Positions 1 to 8,403 of a stretch of DNA of 64,000 nucleotides are shown here, in pieces; positions within the stretch are counted from its first letter, which is position 1; each line of letters opens with the position of its first letter. A program made the translations under genes and the position numbers. The stretch covers positions 1 to 64,000 of the forward strand of contig DHGP01000016.1 of the NCBI GenBank assembly GCA_002402825.1, in the 5' to 3' direction. The DNA is from Firmicutes bacterium UBA4795 (lineage in GTDB: Bacteria; Bacillota; Desulfotomaculia; Desulfotomaculales; Nap2-2B). A model generated the notes under the pieces. It had not been told where the DNA came from. It saw only the letters and a program-made list of their open reading frames with translations, and did no database searches.

Positions 1-20
1 CATCCCGAGTTATTTTTCAC
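1..20 (-). CDS. start of an unidentified gene, cut by window edge
   Basis: On the minus strand a GTG at position 20 follows an AGGGG Shine-Dalgarno-like tract with a 7-base gap, just after the dnaE stop. Six codons are visible before the window ends, too few to identify the product. The placement suggests a gene cotranscribed downstream of dnaE. An ATG at position 3 in the same direction is the alternative start. Confidence 0.3.
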
Positions 21-36
21 GCTATCACCCCTTACT

Positions 37-3000
37 TTAAGTTTCTTCATTTTTAATTTTTACGTTTGCGCTCCCTAATAAATTTTTTAATTCTATTATA
101 ACTGGCCCTGATAAATTTACCCAATAATCTTGTCCCGTAAGAACCATTTTCCTTTCTTCGGGAAAAAATAAATATACGGGGGATTTTCCTGGAAAACTGC
201 GTAGAATGCCTTGAGTTTGGGCAATTAAATGGGAGGACAACTTTTCTTTTACCAGTTTTAAGTAAAGACTGGCGCTAGCTTTTTTGGGTAGCAAAGATAA
301 CTCTTCACAGATTATTTTATTATCTTCGCTTCCAGTATTTACCCGTCCTTTTACTAAAACAACCGCTTCAGTTTTTAAAAAAGAGACATACTTTTGATAT
401 ACCCGGGGGAAAAAAACTACCTCCAGACTGCCCGTTAGATCTTCCAAGGTCCCAAAGGCCATTGTTTCGTTACGACGCGTATTAACTTTTTTAAGTGAAG
501 TTAACATGCCTCCAACAGATAAGACACTATCCTCATCTTTTATTTCCCGTACTTCAGCCAGGCAGGCAGTGGTGTATTCGGCCAACGAGTGCCGGTATTC
601 GGTCAGTGGGTGTCCGCTGATGTACAAACCCAAGGATTCCTTTTCCATCGTCAATAATTCTTGTTTGGGGTATTCAGCCAGGTCGGGCAGTTCAAGCAGG
701 TTTTTTTGAGCGCCGCCATCCAGTAAGTCTAAAAGAGATAGCTGGCCATGGTCACGTTCTCGCTGGGCTGCTTGCGCCAGGCCCAATCCTATGTCTACGG
801 CTGCCATTAGTTGAGCCCGCCGGTTCCCTAAAGAATCAAAAGCGCCACATTTAATTAAACTCTCCAAAACACGCTTATTTATTATTCTAGTATCCAAACG
901 GCGGCAAAAATCAGCGTAAGATTGAAAAGGACCATCTTTTTGCCGGGACTTTATAATTGCTTCCGCTGCTGTTAAACCTACGTTTTTTATGGCTGCCAGG
1001 CCAAAACGAATTTTATTTTGCGCCGGCGCAAAGTCTTTTTGGCTTTCATTAATATCGGGAGGCAGAACTTCTATTTTTAAGCGCCGGCATTCTTCAATAT
1101 AAACAGCAATTTTATCCGTATTATCCTTAACGGAGGTAAGTAAAGCCGCCATATATTCGGCCACATGATTGGCTTTTAAAAAAGCAGTTTGGTAAGCCAC
1201 CAGGGCATAAGCTGCCGAATGGGATTTATTAAAGCCATAACCGGCAAAATACTCCATTAAGTCAAAGATTTGAGCGCTAATAGAGTTATTTAGACCGTTT
1301 TTTTCAGCCCCACCAACAAATTGGGCGCGTAGTCCGGCAATAATTTCTGGTTTTTTCTTGCCCATGGCCCGGCGCAAAAGGTCAGCTTCACTTAAGGTAA
1401 ACCCTGCCAGCTCACTGGCAATCCGCATCACCTGTTCCTGGTATAAAATTATCCCGTAAGTATCCTTTAAAATTGTTTCCAGCTTGGGATGGAGGTAAAC
1501 CACCTTTTTTTCTCCGTGTTTTCGTTTAATAAAATCTTCAACCATTCCACTGCCTAAAGGTCCGGGACGATAAAGGGCCACCAGGGCTATTAAATCTTCA
1601 AAATTTTGCGGCCGCAAATCCTTTAAAAGGGTTCTCATGCCGCTGCTTTCCAGTTGAAAAACCCCAATGCTTTCCCCTTGGCTTAAAAGAGCGAAGGTTT
1701 TTGGATCATCCAAGGGAATCTGGTCAATGTTTATAGCGGGACCACCGCCCTCACAAATTAAACGTAAAGTATCCGCAATTACCGTTAAGGTCCGGAGCCC
1801 CAAAAGATCTATTTTTAAGAGGCCCAGTTCTTCTACCTGGTCCTTGGTAAACTGCGTAGTTAAAGGTCCGTCGGTAGATTTATAAAGGGGTAAATAATTT
1901 GTCAGGGGTTCTGGCGTAATTACAATTCCAGCCGCATGAGTAGAAGCGTGTCTGGGCATACCTTCCAACATTATGGCCGTATCGATTAGTTGCTTTACCC
2001 GTTCATCCTGCTGGTATAATTCCTTTAGTTCAATAGATTCCCGAAGGGCTTTTTCAATGGTAATGTGGAATTCAGCCGGAATTAGTTTGGCTACCTGGTC
2101 CACCTCACTATAAGGTATATCCATTACCCGGCCTACGTCTCTGATGGCTGCTCGCGCCATCATGGTTCCAAAGGTGACAATTTGGGCCACCTGGTCAGCG
2201 CCGTATTTGTTAATTATATAATCAATTACCATGCTCCGCCGCTCAAAACAAAAGTCTATATCCACATCCGGCAAGGAAATACGTTCTGGATTTAAAAAGC
2301 GTTCAAATAATAAACCATATTTTAACGGGTCAAGATTAGTTATTCCCAGCAAGTAGGCTACCAAGCTGCCGGCGGCTGAACCCCGCCCCGGTCCAACCGG
2401 GATATTATTTTGGCGGGCAAAGTGAATAAAATCCCATACAATAAGAAAATAAGTGGCGTAACCCATTTCATTAATTACCTTAAGTTCAAAGTCTAAACGC
2501 GCGAGCAGGGAAGTTAAAAATCGGTCGTCGGTCGTCGGTCGTCGGTCGTTGGTGAAGGGATCAATCTTTATCCCGTACCGCCACTCAATACCTTCCAAGC
2601 ATAATTTTTTTAAATAACTGTCTGCCGTAAAGCCTGACGGCACATCATACGCCGGCAGAAGGGTTTGTCCAAAGGGTAAATTTACTTCACAGCGCGTGCT
2701 AATGTGCCGGGTATTTTCTATGGCCGATGGTACTTCCCGAAAAATAGCTTCCATTTCGGCCGGGCTTTTTAAATAAAGCTCTGGCGAACGAAACTTTAAT
2801 CGCGCCGGGTCGCTTATAAATTTACCTGTTTGAATACACAACAATACATCCTGGATGAAGGCATGTTCTTTTTGAATGTAATGGACATCATTAGTGGCGA
2901 CTAAAGGAATATCCAAGGTACGATGTAAATTAATTAATTCCTTATTAATTATTTGTTGTTCGGGCAAACCATGTTCCTGTAATTCTAAATAAAAGTTACC

Positions 3001-3498
3001 CGCCCCAAAAATATCGCAGTATTCAAGGGCTGCTTTTTTAGCTTTTTCTAAGTCTTTCTTCAGGATTAAGTCGGGTATTTCGCCGGCAAAACACCCGCTT
3101 AAAGCAATAAGCCCCTGGTGGTACTTAAAAAGAATATTTTTATCTACCCGTGGTTTGTAATAAAAACCCTCGGTATAACTTGCGGATACTAACCGCAGTA
3201 AATTACGGTAACCAGCTTCATTTTCCGCTAGAAGAATCAGGTGGTATAGTTGGTCATCTATATGGGGTGTACGATCACGCATGGAGCGGGGGGCTACATA
3301 TACCTCGCAACCCAATATGGGCTTGATTTTATCTTTTTGGCAGGCTTTATAAAAATCAATAATTCCAAACATGCTTCCGTGGTCGGTAATGGCCAGGGCC
3401 GGCATATTAAAATTTTTAGCGGTCGCAACCGCCTCTTTAATTCTAGCTGCTCCGTCAAGCAAACTATATTCTGTATGCAAGTGCAAGTGCACAAACAT
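37..3498 (-). CDS. dnaE: DNA polymerase III subunit alpha (DnaE1 type)
   Basis: Replicative DNA polymerase catalytic subunit, about 1153 aa from the chosen start. The N-terminal PHP domain opens with HLHLHTEYSLLDG. The palm carries PDVDIDF with the metal-binding aspartates near residues 411 and 413, and the nucleotide-binding GPGRGSAAGS motif precedes it. Helix-hairpin-helix and OB-fold regions follow to the C-terminus. There is no separate DEDD exonuclease domain, so this is DnaE and not PolC. The reading frame stays open 14 codons further upstream, but those codons run into a repeat. The ATG at 3498 begins the conserved MFVHLHLHTEYS and has GAAGGG 12 bases upstream. A four-unit TCGGTCG tandem repeat lies in frame around residues 317-327, just after the thumb-side GIEWRYG motif, replacing an ordinary loop. 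Confidence 0.97.
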   Translation of the reverse strand: MFVHLHLHTEYSLLDGAARIKEAVATAKNFNMPALAITDHGSMFGIIDFYKACQKDKIKPILGCEVYVAPRSMRDRTPHIDDQLYHLILLAENEAGYRNLLRLVSASYTEGFYYKPRVDKNILFKYHQGLIALSGCFAGEIPDLILKKDLEKAKKAALEYCDIFGAGNFYLELQEHGLPEQQIINKELINLHRTLDIPLVATNDVHYIQKEHAFIQDVLLCIQTGKFISDPARLKFRSPELYLKSPAEMEAIFREVPSAIENTRHISTRCEVNLPFGQTLLPAYDVPSGFTADSYLKKLCLEGIEWRYGIKIDPFTNDRRPTTDDRFLTSLLARLDFELKVINEMGYATYFLIVWDFIHFARQNNIPVGPGRGSAAGSLVAYLLGITNLDPLKYGLLFERFLNPERISLPDVDIDFCFERRSMVIDYIINKYGADQVAQIVTFGTMMARAAIRDVGRVMDIPYSEVDQVAKLIPAEFHITIEKALRESIELKELYQQDERVKQLIDTAIMLEGMPRHASTHAAGIVITPEPLTNYLPLYKSTDGPLTTQFTKDQVEELGLLKIDLLGLRTLTVIADTLRLICEGGGPAINIDQIPLDDPKTFALLSQGESIGVFQLESSGMRTLLKDLRPQNFEDLIALVALYRPGPLGSGMVEDFIKRKHGEKKVVYLHPKLETILKDTYGIILYQEQVMRIASELAGFTLSEADLLRRAMGKKKPEIIAGLRAQFVGGAEKNGLNNSISAQIFDLMEYFAGYGFNKSHSAAYALVAYQTAFLKANHVAEYMAALLTSVKDNTDKIAVYIEECRRLKIEVLPPDINESQKDFAPAQNKIRFGLAAIKNVGLTAAEAIIKSRQKDGPFQSYADFCRRLDTRIINKRVLESLIKCGAFDSLGNRRAQLMAAVDIGLGLAQAAQRERDHGQLSLLDLLDGGAQKNLLELPDLAEYPKQELLTMEKESLGLYISGHPLTEYRHSLAEYTTACLAEVREIKDEDSVLSVGGMLTSLKKVNTRRNETMAFGTLEDLTGSLEVVFFPRVYQKYVSFLKTEAVVLVKGRVNTGSEDNKIICEELSLLPKKASASLYLKLVKEKLSSHLIAQTQGILRSFPGKSPVYLFFPEERKMVLTGQDYWVNLSGPVIIELKNLLGSANVKIKNEET
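2521..2548. repeat. four tandem TCGGTCG units inside dnaE
   Basis: Four perfect copies of the 7-base unit TCGGTCG lie inside the dnaE coding frame and are translated as part of NDRRPTTDDRF. The same GTCGTC/GTCGTT-rich sequence type recurs between genes near 18540, 29996-30112, 32150 and 45340-45400, so dnaE appears to have captured a copy of a genome-wide repeat without losing its frame. Confidence 0.85.
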
Positions 3499-3525
3499 GT
3501 TTAAATCAATCCCTTCTAAATAATA

Positions 3526-3612
3526 GGGGCAAAGGGGCAAAGTGCCAAAGACACAAAGTAAAATCTTTAAACCTCTGTGCCTCTGTGCCTCATTTCATAT
3601 TACTTCTCACCT
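3526..3612. repeat. intergenic repeat between dnaE and thi4
   Basis: The stretch holds GGGGCAAAGGGGCAAAG, then ACACAAAG, then CCTCTGTGCCTCTGTGCC, which can pair as an imperfect inverted repeat and resembles the outer arms of the S23-cassette elements elsewhere in the window. It is followed by CTCACCTCTCATCTCTCACC, a separate low-complexity tract that runs into the 3' end of thi4. No gene is visible in it. Confidence 0.6.
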
Positions 3613-3613
3613 C

Positions 3614-4387
3614 TCATCTCTCACCTCTAATAAGTTCAGCGACCCTTTTTCCTGATAAAAGCATCCCGCCAAAAACCGGACCCATCCGGTGGCTGCCATA
3701 CACCGCATTTGCCGCCATTCCGGCTACGTATAGCCCAGGGTAAATTTCACCCGTATTTTTTATAATCGTTGCTTCACCACGTTCAGCCCACATTGGTTTT
3801 TCCCCTTCTATTTTGCCGCTGGGTGTTTTTAAAACAGCGCCCATCTTACGGACTATAATATTAGCAATTTGAGCATCGTGTCCGGTGCAGTCAATCACGC
3901 AAGAGCAACTTGCCGCGATAGGGTCTACGTGCAAACGGGCCAGGCCAACCGCCGTCCAGTTAAGGACAAGTCCGCAGACCCGTTCATTTCTTACCATCAC
4001 ATCTTCCGCGGAAATAAGATTAAAAATTTTTACTCCCTCACGAACTGCTCCTAAAATAATGGCCGCTACGGTCTCTGTTGCGTGGGCAGTATAATAGCCC
4101 GGCTCAAAAGTACGGTACCGGACGCCAAAAGTATCTAAAATGGGTCTTGCTTCTTCCTGAACTACAATCTGGTTGAACATCATACCCCCGCCCCACATTC
4201 CACCGCCTAAACTTAAATTACGCTCAAACAATACCACTTGTGCGCCCTTTTGGGCTAGGTAAAAAGCTGCCACTAATCCTGACGGTCCCCCACCTGCAAT
4301 AGCTACATCTGATTCTAAGGCTGCCAGTAATTCCTGATTGTAATGGGTAATAATGGCTTTTGAAATAGTAATATCTTCCAATGACAT
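3614..4387 (-). CDS. thi4: sulfide-dependent ADP-thiazole synthase (Thi4 family)
   Basis: Makes the thiazole half of thiamine from NAD and glycine. It is 257 aa with an N-terminal Rossmann FAD/NAD-binding motif AGGGPSGL (residues 31-38), a glycine-rich GGGMWGGGMM segment and a C-terminal GSHRMGPVFGGML motif, all typical of Thi4. Yeast Thi4 sacrifices a cysteine as sulfur donor. Here the equivalent position reads LHVDP with His153, as in archaeal enzymes that use free sulfide and iron, which fits an anaerobe. The start ATG has GGGAGG upstream. The last residues RGER and the stop come from an AGAGGTGAGAGATGA low-complexity repeat. No TPP riboswitch was recognised upstream. Confidence 0.93.
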   Translation of the reverse strand: MSLEDITISKAIITHYNQELLAALESDVAIAGGGPSGLVAAFYLAQKGAQVVLFERNLSLGGGMWGGGMMFNQIVVQEEARPILDTFGVRYRTFEPGYYTAHATETVAAIILGAVREGVKIFNLISAEDVMVRNERVCGLVLNWTAVGLARLHVDPIAASCSCVIDCTGHDAQIANIIVRKMGAVLKTPSGKIEGEKPMWAERGEATIIKNTGEIYPGLYVAGMAANAVYGSHRMGPVFGGMLLSGKRVAELIRGER

Positions 4388-4577
4388 TACTTAATTTATT
4401 CCTCCCTAATTTATTTTTAGTTTAGCTTCATTTTAACATATTAATATTTTAACGTCATAATTTTCTTTGGTTGAAAAGATAAATTATATTTTACCTATAT
4501 TTTTTAATCATAAACATTTTAGAGTATGGCAATAATAAAGAAAGTTTAAGCTGGTTTAGACAGTTTTAGTTTTTACT

Positions 4578-4593
4578 TTTGATTTTAATCAAA
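4578..4593. promoter_or_regulatory. short palindrome upstream of the DUF4912 gene
   Basis: TTTGATT-TT-AATCAAA is a perfect 16-base palindrome in the 247-base AT-rich gap between thi4 and the DUF4912 gene, about 40 bases upstream of the latter's start. It may be a repressor or activator site; no regulator can be assigned. Confidence 0.3.
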
Positions 4594-4634
4594 TTTTAAA
4601 AAAGGCTTTAACTTTAAGGAGGGAACGACACATC

Positions 4635-5366
4635 ATGACGGTATTTTTTCCCTGGCTTTTTGGCTTTTTAATTATTTTTTTATTTATGCTGGCCTTTTTA
4701 ATGTTCAAAAAACATAAGGTGATATTTAACTTAAGGTCCTCCACCCCAAAAGCATCTTTAATTAAATCAGATTTGCCGTTATCTATGGAGGAATACGCCA
4801 GCGATTTAACCGCTCCGTCACCGGTAATGCCCCAACCCCAGAAACCGGGAGAAGAACTGCCGGGTAAATATAATATTGACCGGCTGGTGCTTATGGCGCG
4901 CGACCCTTACTGGCTTTATGCTTACTGGGAAATCAGCGCCGCCATACAAGAAGAATTTAAAACAAATTATGGGCCCTTTGCCTGGGGTCAGTCTCAACCG
5001 GTGCTGCGGGTTTATGACGTAACCGGGACTAATTTTGAAAAACAAAGCCCGCTTGAATATACAGATATTCCCATTAGTGACCAGGTTGATGACTGGTATA
5101 TTCAGGTGGGGCAGCCGGACCGCTCTTTTTGTATTGAGGTGGGGCGCAAATTTCAAAACGGGCACTTTGTAACTTTGTTACGCTCCAACGTGGTCAGTAC
5201 CCCGCGCGCCTCTTTATCGGAACAAGTGGACGAGGAATGGATGTGGATTGAAGATCTTTATCGTACCATCAGACACCAGTACGGGGTCAGTTCTCCCCTG
5301 ATTGAAGAAGAAATAGCGGGTCGCATGGGAATTGTTCCTTTAGGGATTAGTTCTCCTGGCTTTTAG
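4635..5366 (+). CDS. membrane-anchored DUF4912 protein
   Basis: 243 aa. One strong transmembrane helix spans residues 5-24, followed by a linker rich in serine and proline. The DUF4912 domain starts near residue 75 with LVLMARDPYWLYAYWEIS, the family signature, and runs through VGRKFQNGHFVTLLRSN. The function of DUF4912 is not established; it commonly sits next to GH57/DUF1957 glucan-active enzymes, as here, where the GH57 gene starts 30 bases downstream in the same direction. The start has AAGGAGGG upstream. A role beside the alpha-glucan enzyme at the membrane or wall is inferred from context only. Confidence 0.85.
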   Translation: MTVFFPWLFGFLIIFLFMLAFLMFKKHKVIFNLRSSTPKASLIKSDLPLSMEEYASDLTAPSPVMPQPQKPGEELPGKYNIDRLVLMARDPYWLYAYWEISAAIQEEFKTNYGPFAWGQSQPVLRVYDVTGTNFEKQSPLEYTDIPISDQVDDWYIQVGQPDRSFCIEVGRKFQNGHFVTLLRSNVVSTPRASLSEQVDEEWMWIEDLYRTIRHQYGVSSPLIEEEIAGRMGIVPLGISSPGF

Positions 5367-5396
5367 GAATAATTTGGAGAAAAGGAGTAATTTTTT

Positions 5397-6998
5397 ATGC
5401 CCTTAGGCTTTTTAGCTCTTGTTTTGCATATGCATCTTCCTTACGTTCGTCATCCGGAAAATGAGCATTTTTTAGAGGAAAGATGGTTTTACGAAGCGGT
5501 AACCGAAACTTATCTTCCTTTATTGCAAATATTTGAAAGATTGGTAAATGATAATGTTCCTTTTCGTTTAACCATTTCTCTTTCCCCCACTTTAATTTCT
5601 ATGTTTACCGATCCTTTACTCCAGCAGCGCTATGGTAATCATTTAGAAAAGATTATTGAACTGGCGGATAAAGAAGTAGGCCGTACTTATAACTCACCTT
5701 TTCATAAAACAGCCTTAATGTATCAGCATCGTTTCCGTCAGGCCAGGTATTTGTTTAACGATGTTTACCAAAAGCAAATTATTCAAGGTTTTAAAAAATA
5801 TCATGACCTGGGATATTTAGAAATAATAACCTGTCCCGCCACGCACGGTTATTTACCTTTAATGATGGTTCAACCGGAAACGGTAAGGGCGCAAATTGCC
5901 ACCGCCGTAGATGTACACCGCCAGTATTTAGGAACTTTACCGTTGGGTATCTGGTTATCGGAATGCGGGTACGCCCAGGGTATTGACGACCTCTTAAAAG
6001 AATTTAAGTTGCGCTTTTTTTTCACCGATACCCACGGGGTATTATTTGCCTCTCGCCGTCCCCGCTTTGGAGTTTTTGCTCCCATATACTGCCCCTCCGG
6101 GGTGGCTGCCTTTGGCCGCGACGTAGAATCTTCCAAACAGGTATGGAGTGCCAGGGAAGGTTATCCAGGTGACTATGATTACCGGGAATTTTACCGGGAC
6201 ATTGGTTTTGACCTGGATTATGATTATATTAAACCATATATTCACCCGGACGGGATTAGAATTAACACCGGGATTAAATATTACCGGATCACCGGTACTA
6301 CCAATCATAAGGAGCCTTACGTTTTTGAATGGGCTGATAATAAAGCCGCTGTTCATGCCGGCAATTTTATGTTTAACCGTCAATTGCAGGCTGCCCACCT
6401 AAAAAAACTAATGGAAAGACCCCCGCTTATTGTGGCCCCTTATGATGCGGAGCTTTTTGGTCATTGGTGGTTTGAAGGCCCTTTATGGCTGGAATACTTA
6501 ATCCGTAAGATACACTTTGACCAGGATACATTGGAACTGATTACCCCCAGTGATTATTTAACCCGTTTTCCCTGCAACCAGGTAGCACAGCCCTGCGCTT
6601 CCAGTTGGGGAAATAAAGGCTACCATGAAACCTGGTTGAACCAGGCTAATGATTGGATGTACCGCCACCTTCATTATGCCGCCGCGCAGATGGTTGAACT
6701 GGCCAACAGTCATCCTGATGCTCAAGGATTGCTACGACGGGCTTTAAACCAGGCGGGGCGTGAATTAGTTTTGGCGCAAAGCAGTGACTGGGCCTTTATG
6801 ATGAGCACCCGTACCACGGTAAATTACGCGCTTTCTCGCACTAAAAGTCATTTAAGCAACGTGCTTAAATTAATTGCCCAAATTAAAGAAAATCATATTG
6901 ATGAAGGCTGGCTCAGTTCTTTAGAAAGCAAAAATAATATTTTTCCGCGGTTAAATTATTCTTGGTATCAAAGCCATTACCGCCCGGATTTTTCTTAG
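5397..6998 (+). CDS. GH57 family 1,4-alpha-glucan branching enzyme
   Basis: 533 aa, the size of the bacterial GH57/DUF1957 branching enzymes. The N-terminal barrel starts with LALVLHMHLPYVRHPE, containing the HxH of region 1. The nucleophile region reads GIWLSECGY with Glu189 and the acid/base region reads APYDAELFGHWWFEG with Asp350. The C-terminal helical DUF1957 region (about 430-533) includes SSWGNKGYHETWLN and SDWAFMMSTRT, typical of branching enzymes more than amylopullulanases. It has no signal peptide, so it is cytoplasmic, probably acting on glycogen-like storage polymer. Likely cotranscribed with the upstream DUF4912 gene. A 4-alpha-glucanotransferase is the main alternative. Confidence 0.9.
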   Translation: MPLGFLALVLHMHLPYVRHPENEHFLEERWFYEAVTETYLPLLQIFERLVNDNVPFRLTISLSPTLISMFTDPLLQQRYGNHLEKIIELADKEVGRTYNSPFHKTALMYQHRFRQARYLFNDVYQKQIIQGFKKYHDLGYLEIITCPATHGYLPLMMVQPETVRAQIATAVDVHRQYLGTLPLGIWLSECGYAQGIDDLLKEFKLRFFFTDTHGVLFASRRPRFGVFAPIYCPSGVAAFGRDVESSKQVWSAREGYPGDYDYREFYRDIGFDLDYDYIKPYIHPDGIRINTGIKYYRITGTTNHKEPYVFEWADNKAAVHAGNFMFNRQLQAAHLKKLMERPPLIVAPYDAELFGHWWFEGPLWLEYLIRKIHFDQDTLELITPSDYLTRFPCNQVAQPCASSWGNKGYHETWLNQANDWMYRHLHYAAAQMVELANSHPDAQGLLRRALNQAGRELVLAQSSDWAFMMSTRTTVNYALSRTKSHLSNVLKLIAQIKENHIDEGWLSSLESKNNIFPRLNYSWYQSHYRPDFS

Positions 6999-7108
6999 AA
7001 GTTTATGTTTTTTCTAATATTTGAAGCTAAACATGCCAACTTTAAAGTGTGTGTTTATTTTAAAAACTTCTTTCTCCCTTAAAGATAATTTTTTAAAAAA
7101 CCTGGTTT

Positions 7109-7336
7109 TTAAAGGCCTGTTTTTTTTTGCTTTACCGCTACCGTTAATTCATACCTGGCAATGAGCTCTCTAACCTTGGGCAGCAGTTGGCCAGGTACCG
7201 CAATGAAAGTCTGTTCTTTTTGTTCAAAAGCAGCTTCATCTTCAGCTACTTGCTCTTCCTCAGTCTGCTGTTCATAGTGAGCAAGAACACGGCGGACTCT
7301 CTCTTCATCCCAGCCCGGCGGAAATTTATTGCTCAT
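7109..7336 (-). CDS. small conserved protein, possibly antitoxin-like
   Basis: 75 aa, acidic. It starts MSNKFPPGWDEERVRRVLAHYE, followed by a glutamate-rich stretch and IAVPGQLLPKVRELIARY. It resembles a widespread family of short bacterial proteins that often accompany toxin-like genes, but no toxin partner lies beside it here. The start ATG has AGGAGA seven bases upstream. It is a single-gene unit convergent with the GH57 gene. Function unknown. Confidence 0.65.
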   Translation of the reverse strand: MSNKFPPGWDEERVRRVLAHYEQQTEEEQVAEDEAAFEQKEQTFIAVPGQLLPKVRELIARYELTVAVKQKKTGL

Positions 7337-7697
7337 TTTTTTCTCCTCATTTAATGAATCCCATGATCTTTTCTAGCTTTCTCGTTAATGTTGCCTTAAG
7401 AATATTTTACCTTAAAATAAATTCTAGTTACAACATTTTTTAAATAGCAGGTAAAGTATTGCAAATACACCAATGTTAAGCAAAACTATTTTGGAACGGG
7501 CTTAGTATAAATTATGCTTAGTATCTAGGAGGTTGTGGATAAGAATATTAAAATAGGCTTCTATTATTTTATTTTTATCTGTTTCTAGCTTGTTTTGAGT
7601 ACATTTTTTTGTTAATCTTTTTATTGGTTTGACTATTTTCCAGAGACAGGCAGGATGCCCGCCCTACCTTAAAATTGCTTTGTGGGGAAGGTTGAAT
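7337..7697. other. 360-base intergenic region, mostly AT-rich
   Basis: This gap separates two divergently oriented small genes. It contains a perfect DnaA-box sequence on the minus strand (TGTGGATAA at 7534-7542), and near 7640-7670 a CAGGCAGGATGCCCGCCC palindromic tract related to repeats elsewhere in the window. Promoters for both flanking genes are expected here, but none is convincing by eye. No coding gene is supported. Confidence 0.5.
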
Positions 7698-7985
7698 TTG
7701 GTTATTGGAATTTTAACCTTAAAATTATACCTTGGAGAAACAAACTCTTTAAAGGAAAAACGCCGGGTTTTAAAAAGTCTTTTGGATAAATTAAAAGCCC
7801 GCTTTAATATTTCGGCTGCGGAAGTGGACACCCAGGATGCCTGGCGTTTTTCTACCATAGGTATTGCCTTGGTAAGTAATGATGGGGCTTACACAGAGCA
7901 AACGTTAACGGCAGTAATAAATTTTATTGAAAAACTAGGCAGGGTGGAGATAACAGAGGTGCAGACAGAAAAAATATACATCTGA
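7698..7985 (+). CDS. DUF503 family protein (YlxP-like)
   Basis: 95 aa from a TTG start. The family begins VIGILTLKLYL and continues SLKEKRRVLKSLLDKLKARFN, a very conserved pattern, ending with an IEKLGRVEI strand. The TTG at 7698 was chosen because GGGGAAGG lies six bases upstream and because the extra residues of the longer open frame (from 7629) are encoded by a palindromic repeat tract. YlxP proteins usually sit with rbfA and are suspected to act around ribosome maturation; here the gene stands outside that operon. The biochemical function is not known. Confidence 0.88.
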   Translation: MVIGILTLKLYLGETNSLKEKRRVLKSLLDKLKARFNISAAEVDTQDAWRFSTIGIALVSNDGAYTEQTLTAVINFIEKLGRVEITEVQTEKIYI

Positions 7986-8008
7986 AGGAAGAAAGGTTAA
8001 GGAATAAA

Positions 8009-8308
8009 ATGCGGAACAAAATTAATTTTGGGCTAAATTGTTTCCAGTTTATTTGTGTGTTTATTTTAGCGGTTTCAGGGCTGGTCAGGTGGTTGGTTCT
8101 GCCTTCTGGATACGGGTATGGTTATGGATATCATGGAGGTAAGTTTTTAAATAAGGTTAATCCACTGGTATTTATCTTTGACCGCCACACTTGGGGAGAT
8201 ATCCACCGGTGGACGGCGGTTATTTTCCTGGCTTTAATTGTCCTCCACCTTATCTTACACTGGCGCTGGATAACGGTCATGTTTAAAGGTTTTTTCTTGT
8301 CTAAATAA
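8009..8308 (+). CDS. DUF4405-type small membrane protein
   Basis: 99 aa with two transmembrane helices (about 8-30 and 66-86) joined by a glycine/tyrosine-rich loop GYGYGYGYHGG. Histidines are placed at RHTWGDIHRW and LHLILHW, a pattern seen in DUF4405 proteins, which resemble cytochrome b561-like heme-binding helices. It lies 23 bases after the DUF503 gene and may be cotranscribed. It could bind heme across the membrane, but that is inference from the histidine placement. Confidence 0.75.
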   Translation: MRNKINFGLNCFQFICVFILAVSGLVRWLVLPSGYGYGYGYHGGKFLNKVNPLVFIFDRHTWGDIHRWTAVIFLALIVLHLILHWRWITVMFKGFFLSK

Positions 8309-8313
8309 AAATC

Positions 8314-8342
8314 TTGACATCAATTTTTAAGTTATATATACT
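8314..8342 (+). promoter_or_regulatory. sigma-A promoter of the marR efflux operon
   Basis: TTGACA (8314-8319), a 17-base spacer and TATACT (8337-8342) form a near-perfect housekeeping promoter about 60 bases before the MarR start. It begins right after the stop of the DUF4405 gene. Confidence 0.85.
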
Positions 8343-8363
8343 TAACCAGATAAATAGTTAAGT
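8340..8363. promoter_or_regulatory. candidate MarR operator
   Basis: ACTTAAC (8340-8346) and GTTAAGT (8357-8363) form a perfect 7-base inverted repeat with a 10-base gap. The left arm overlaps the -10 element of the promoter, a placement expected for autorepression by the MarR protein encoded downstream. A second GTTAA/TTAAC pair follows immediately. Confidence 0.6.
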
Positions 8364-8403
8364 AATTTAACTTTTACCTAAAGCTATATTTAGAGGGATA
8401 ATT

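Noticed and set aside
3499..3540. 14 extra N-terminal codons of dnaE
   Set aside because: They are encoded by spacer repeat sequence, precede the conserved MFVHLHLHTEYS start and have no RBS.
7533..7587. Short GTG frame after AGGAGG (17 codons) in the 7.5 kb gap
   Set aside because: The spacing to GTG is only two bases, the peptide is merely hydrophobic, and the site is also a DnaA box. Not enough to call a gene.
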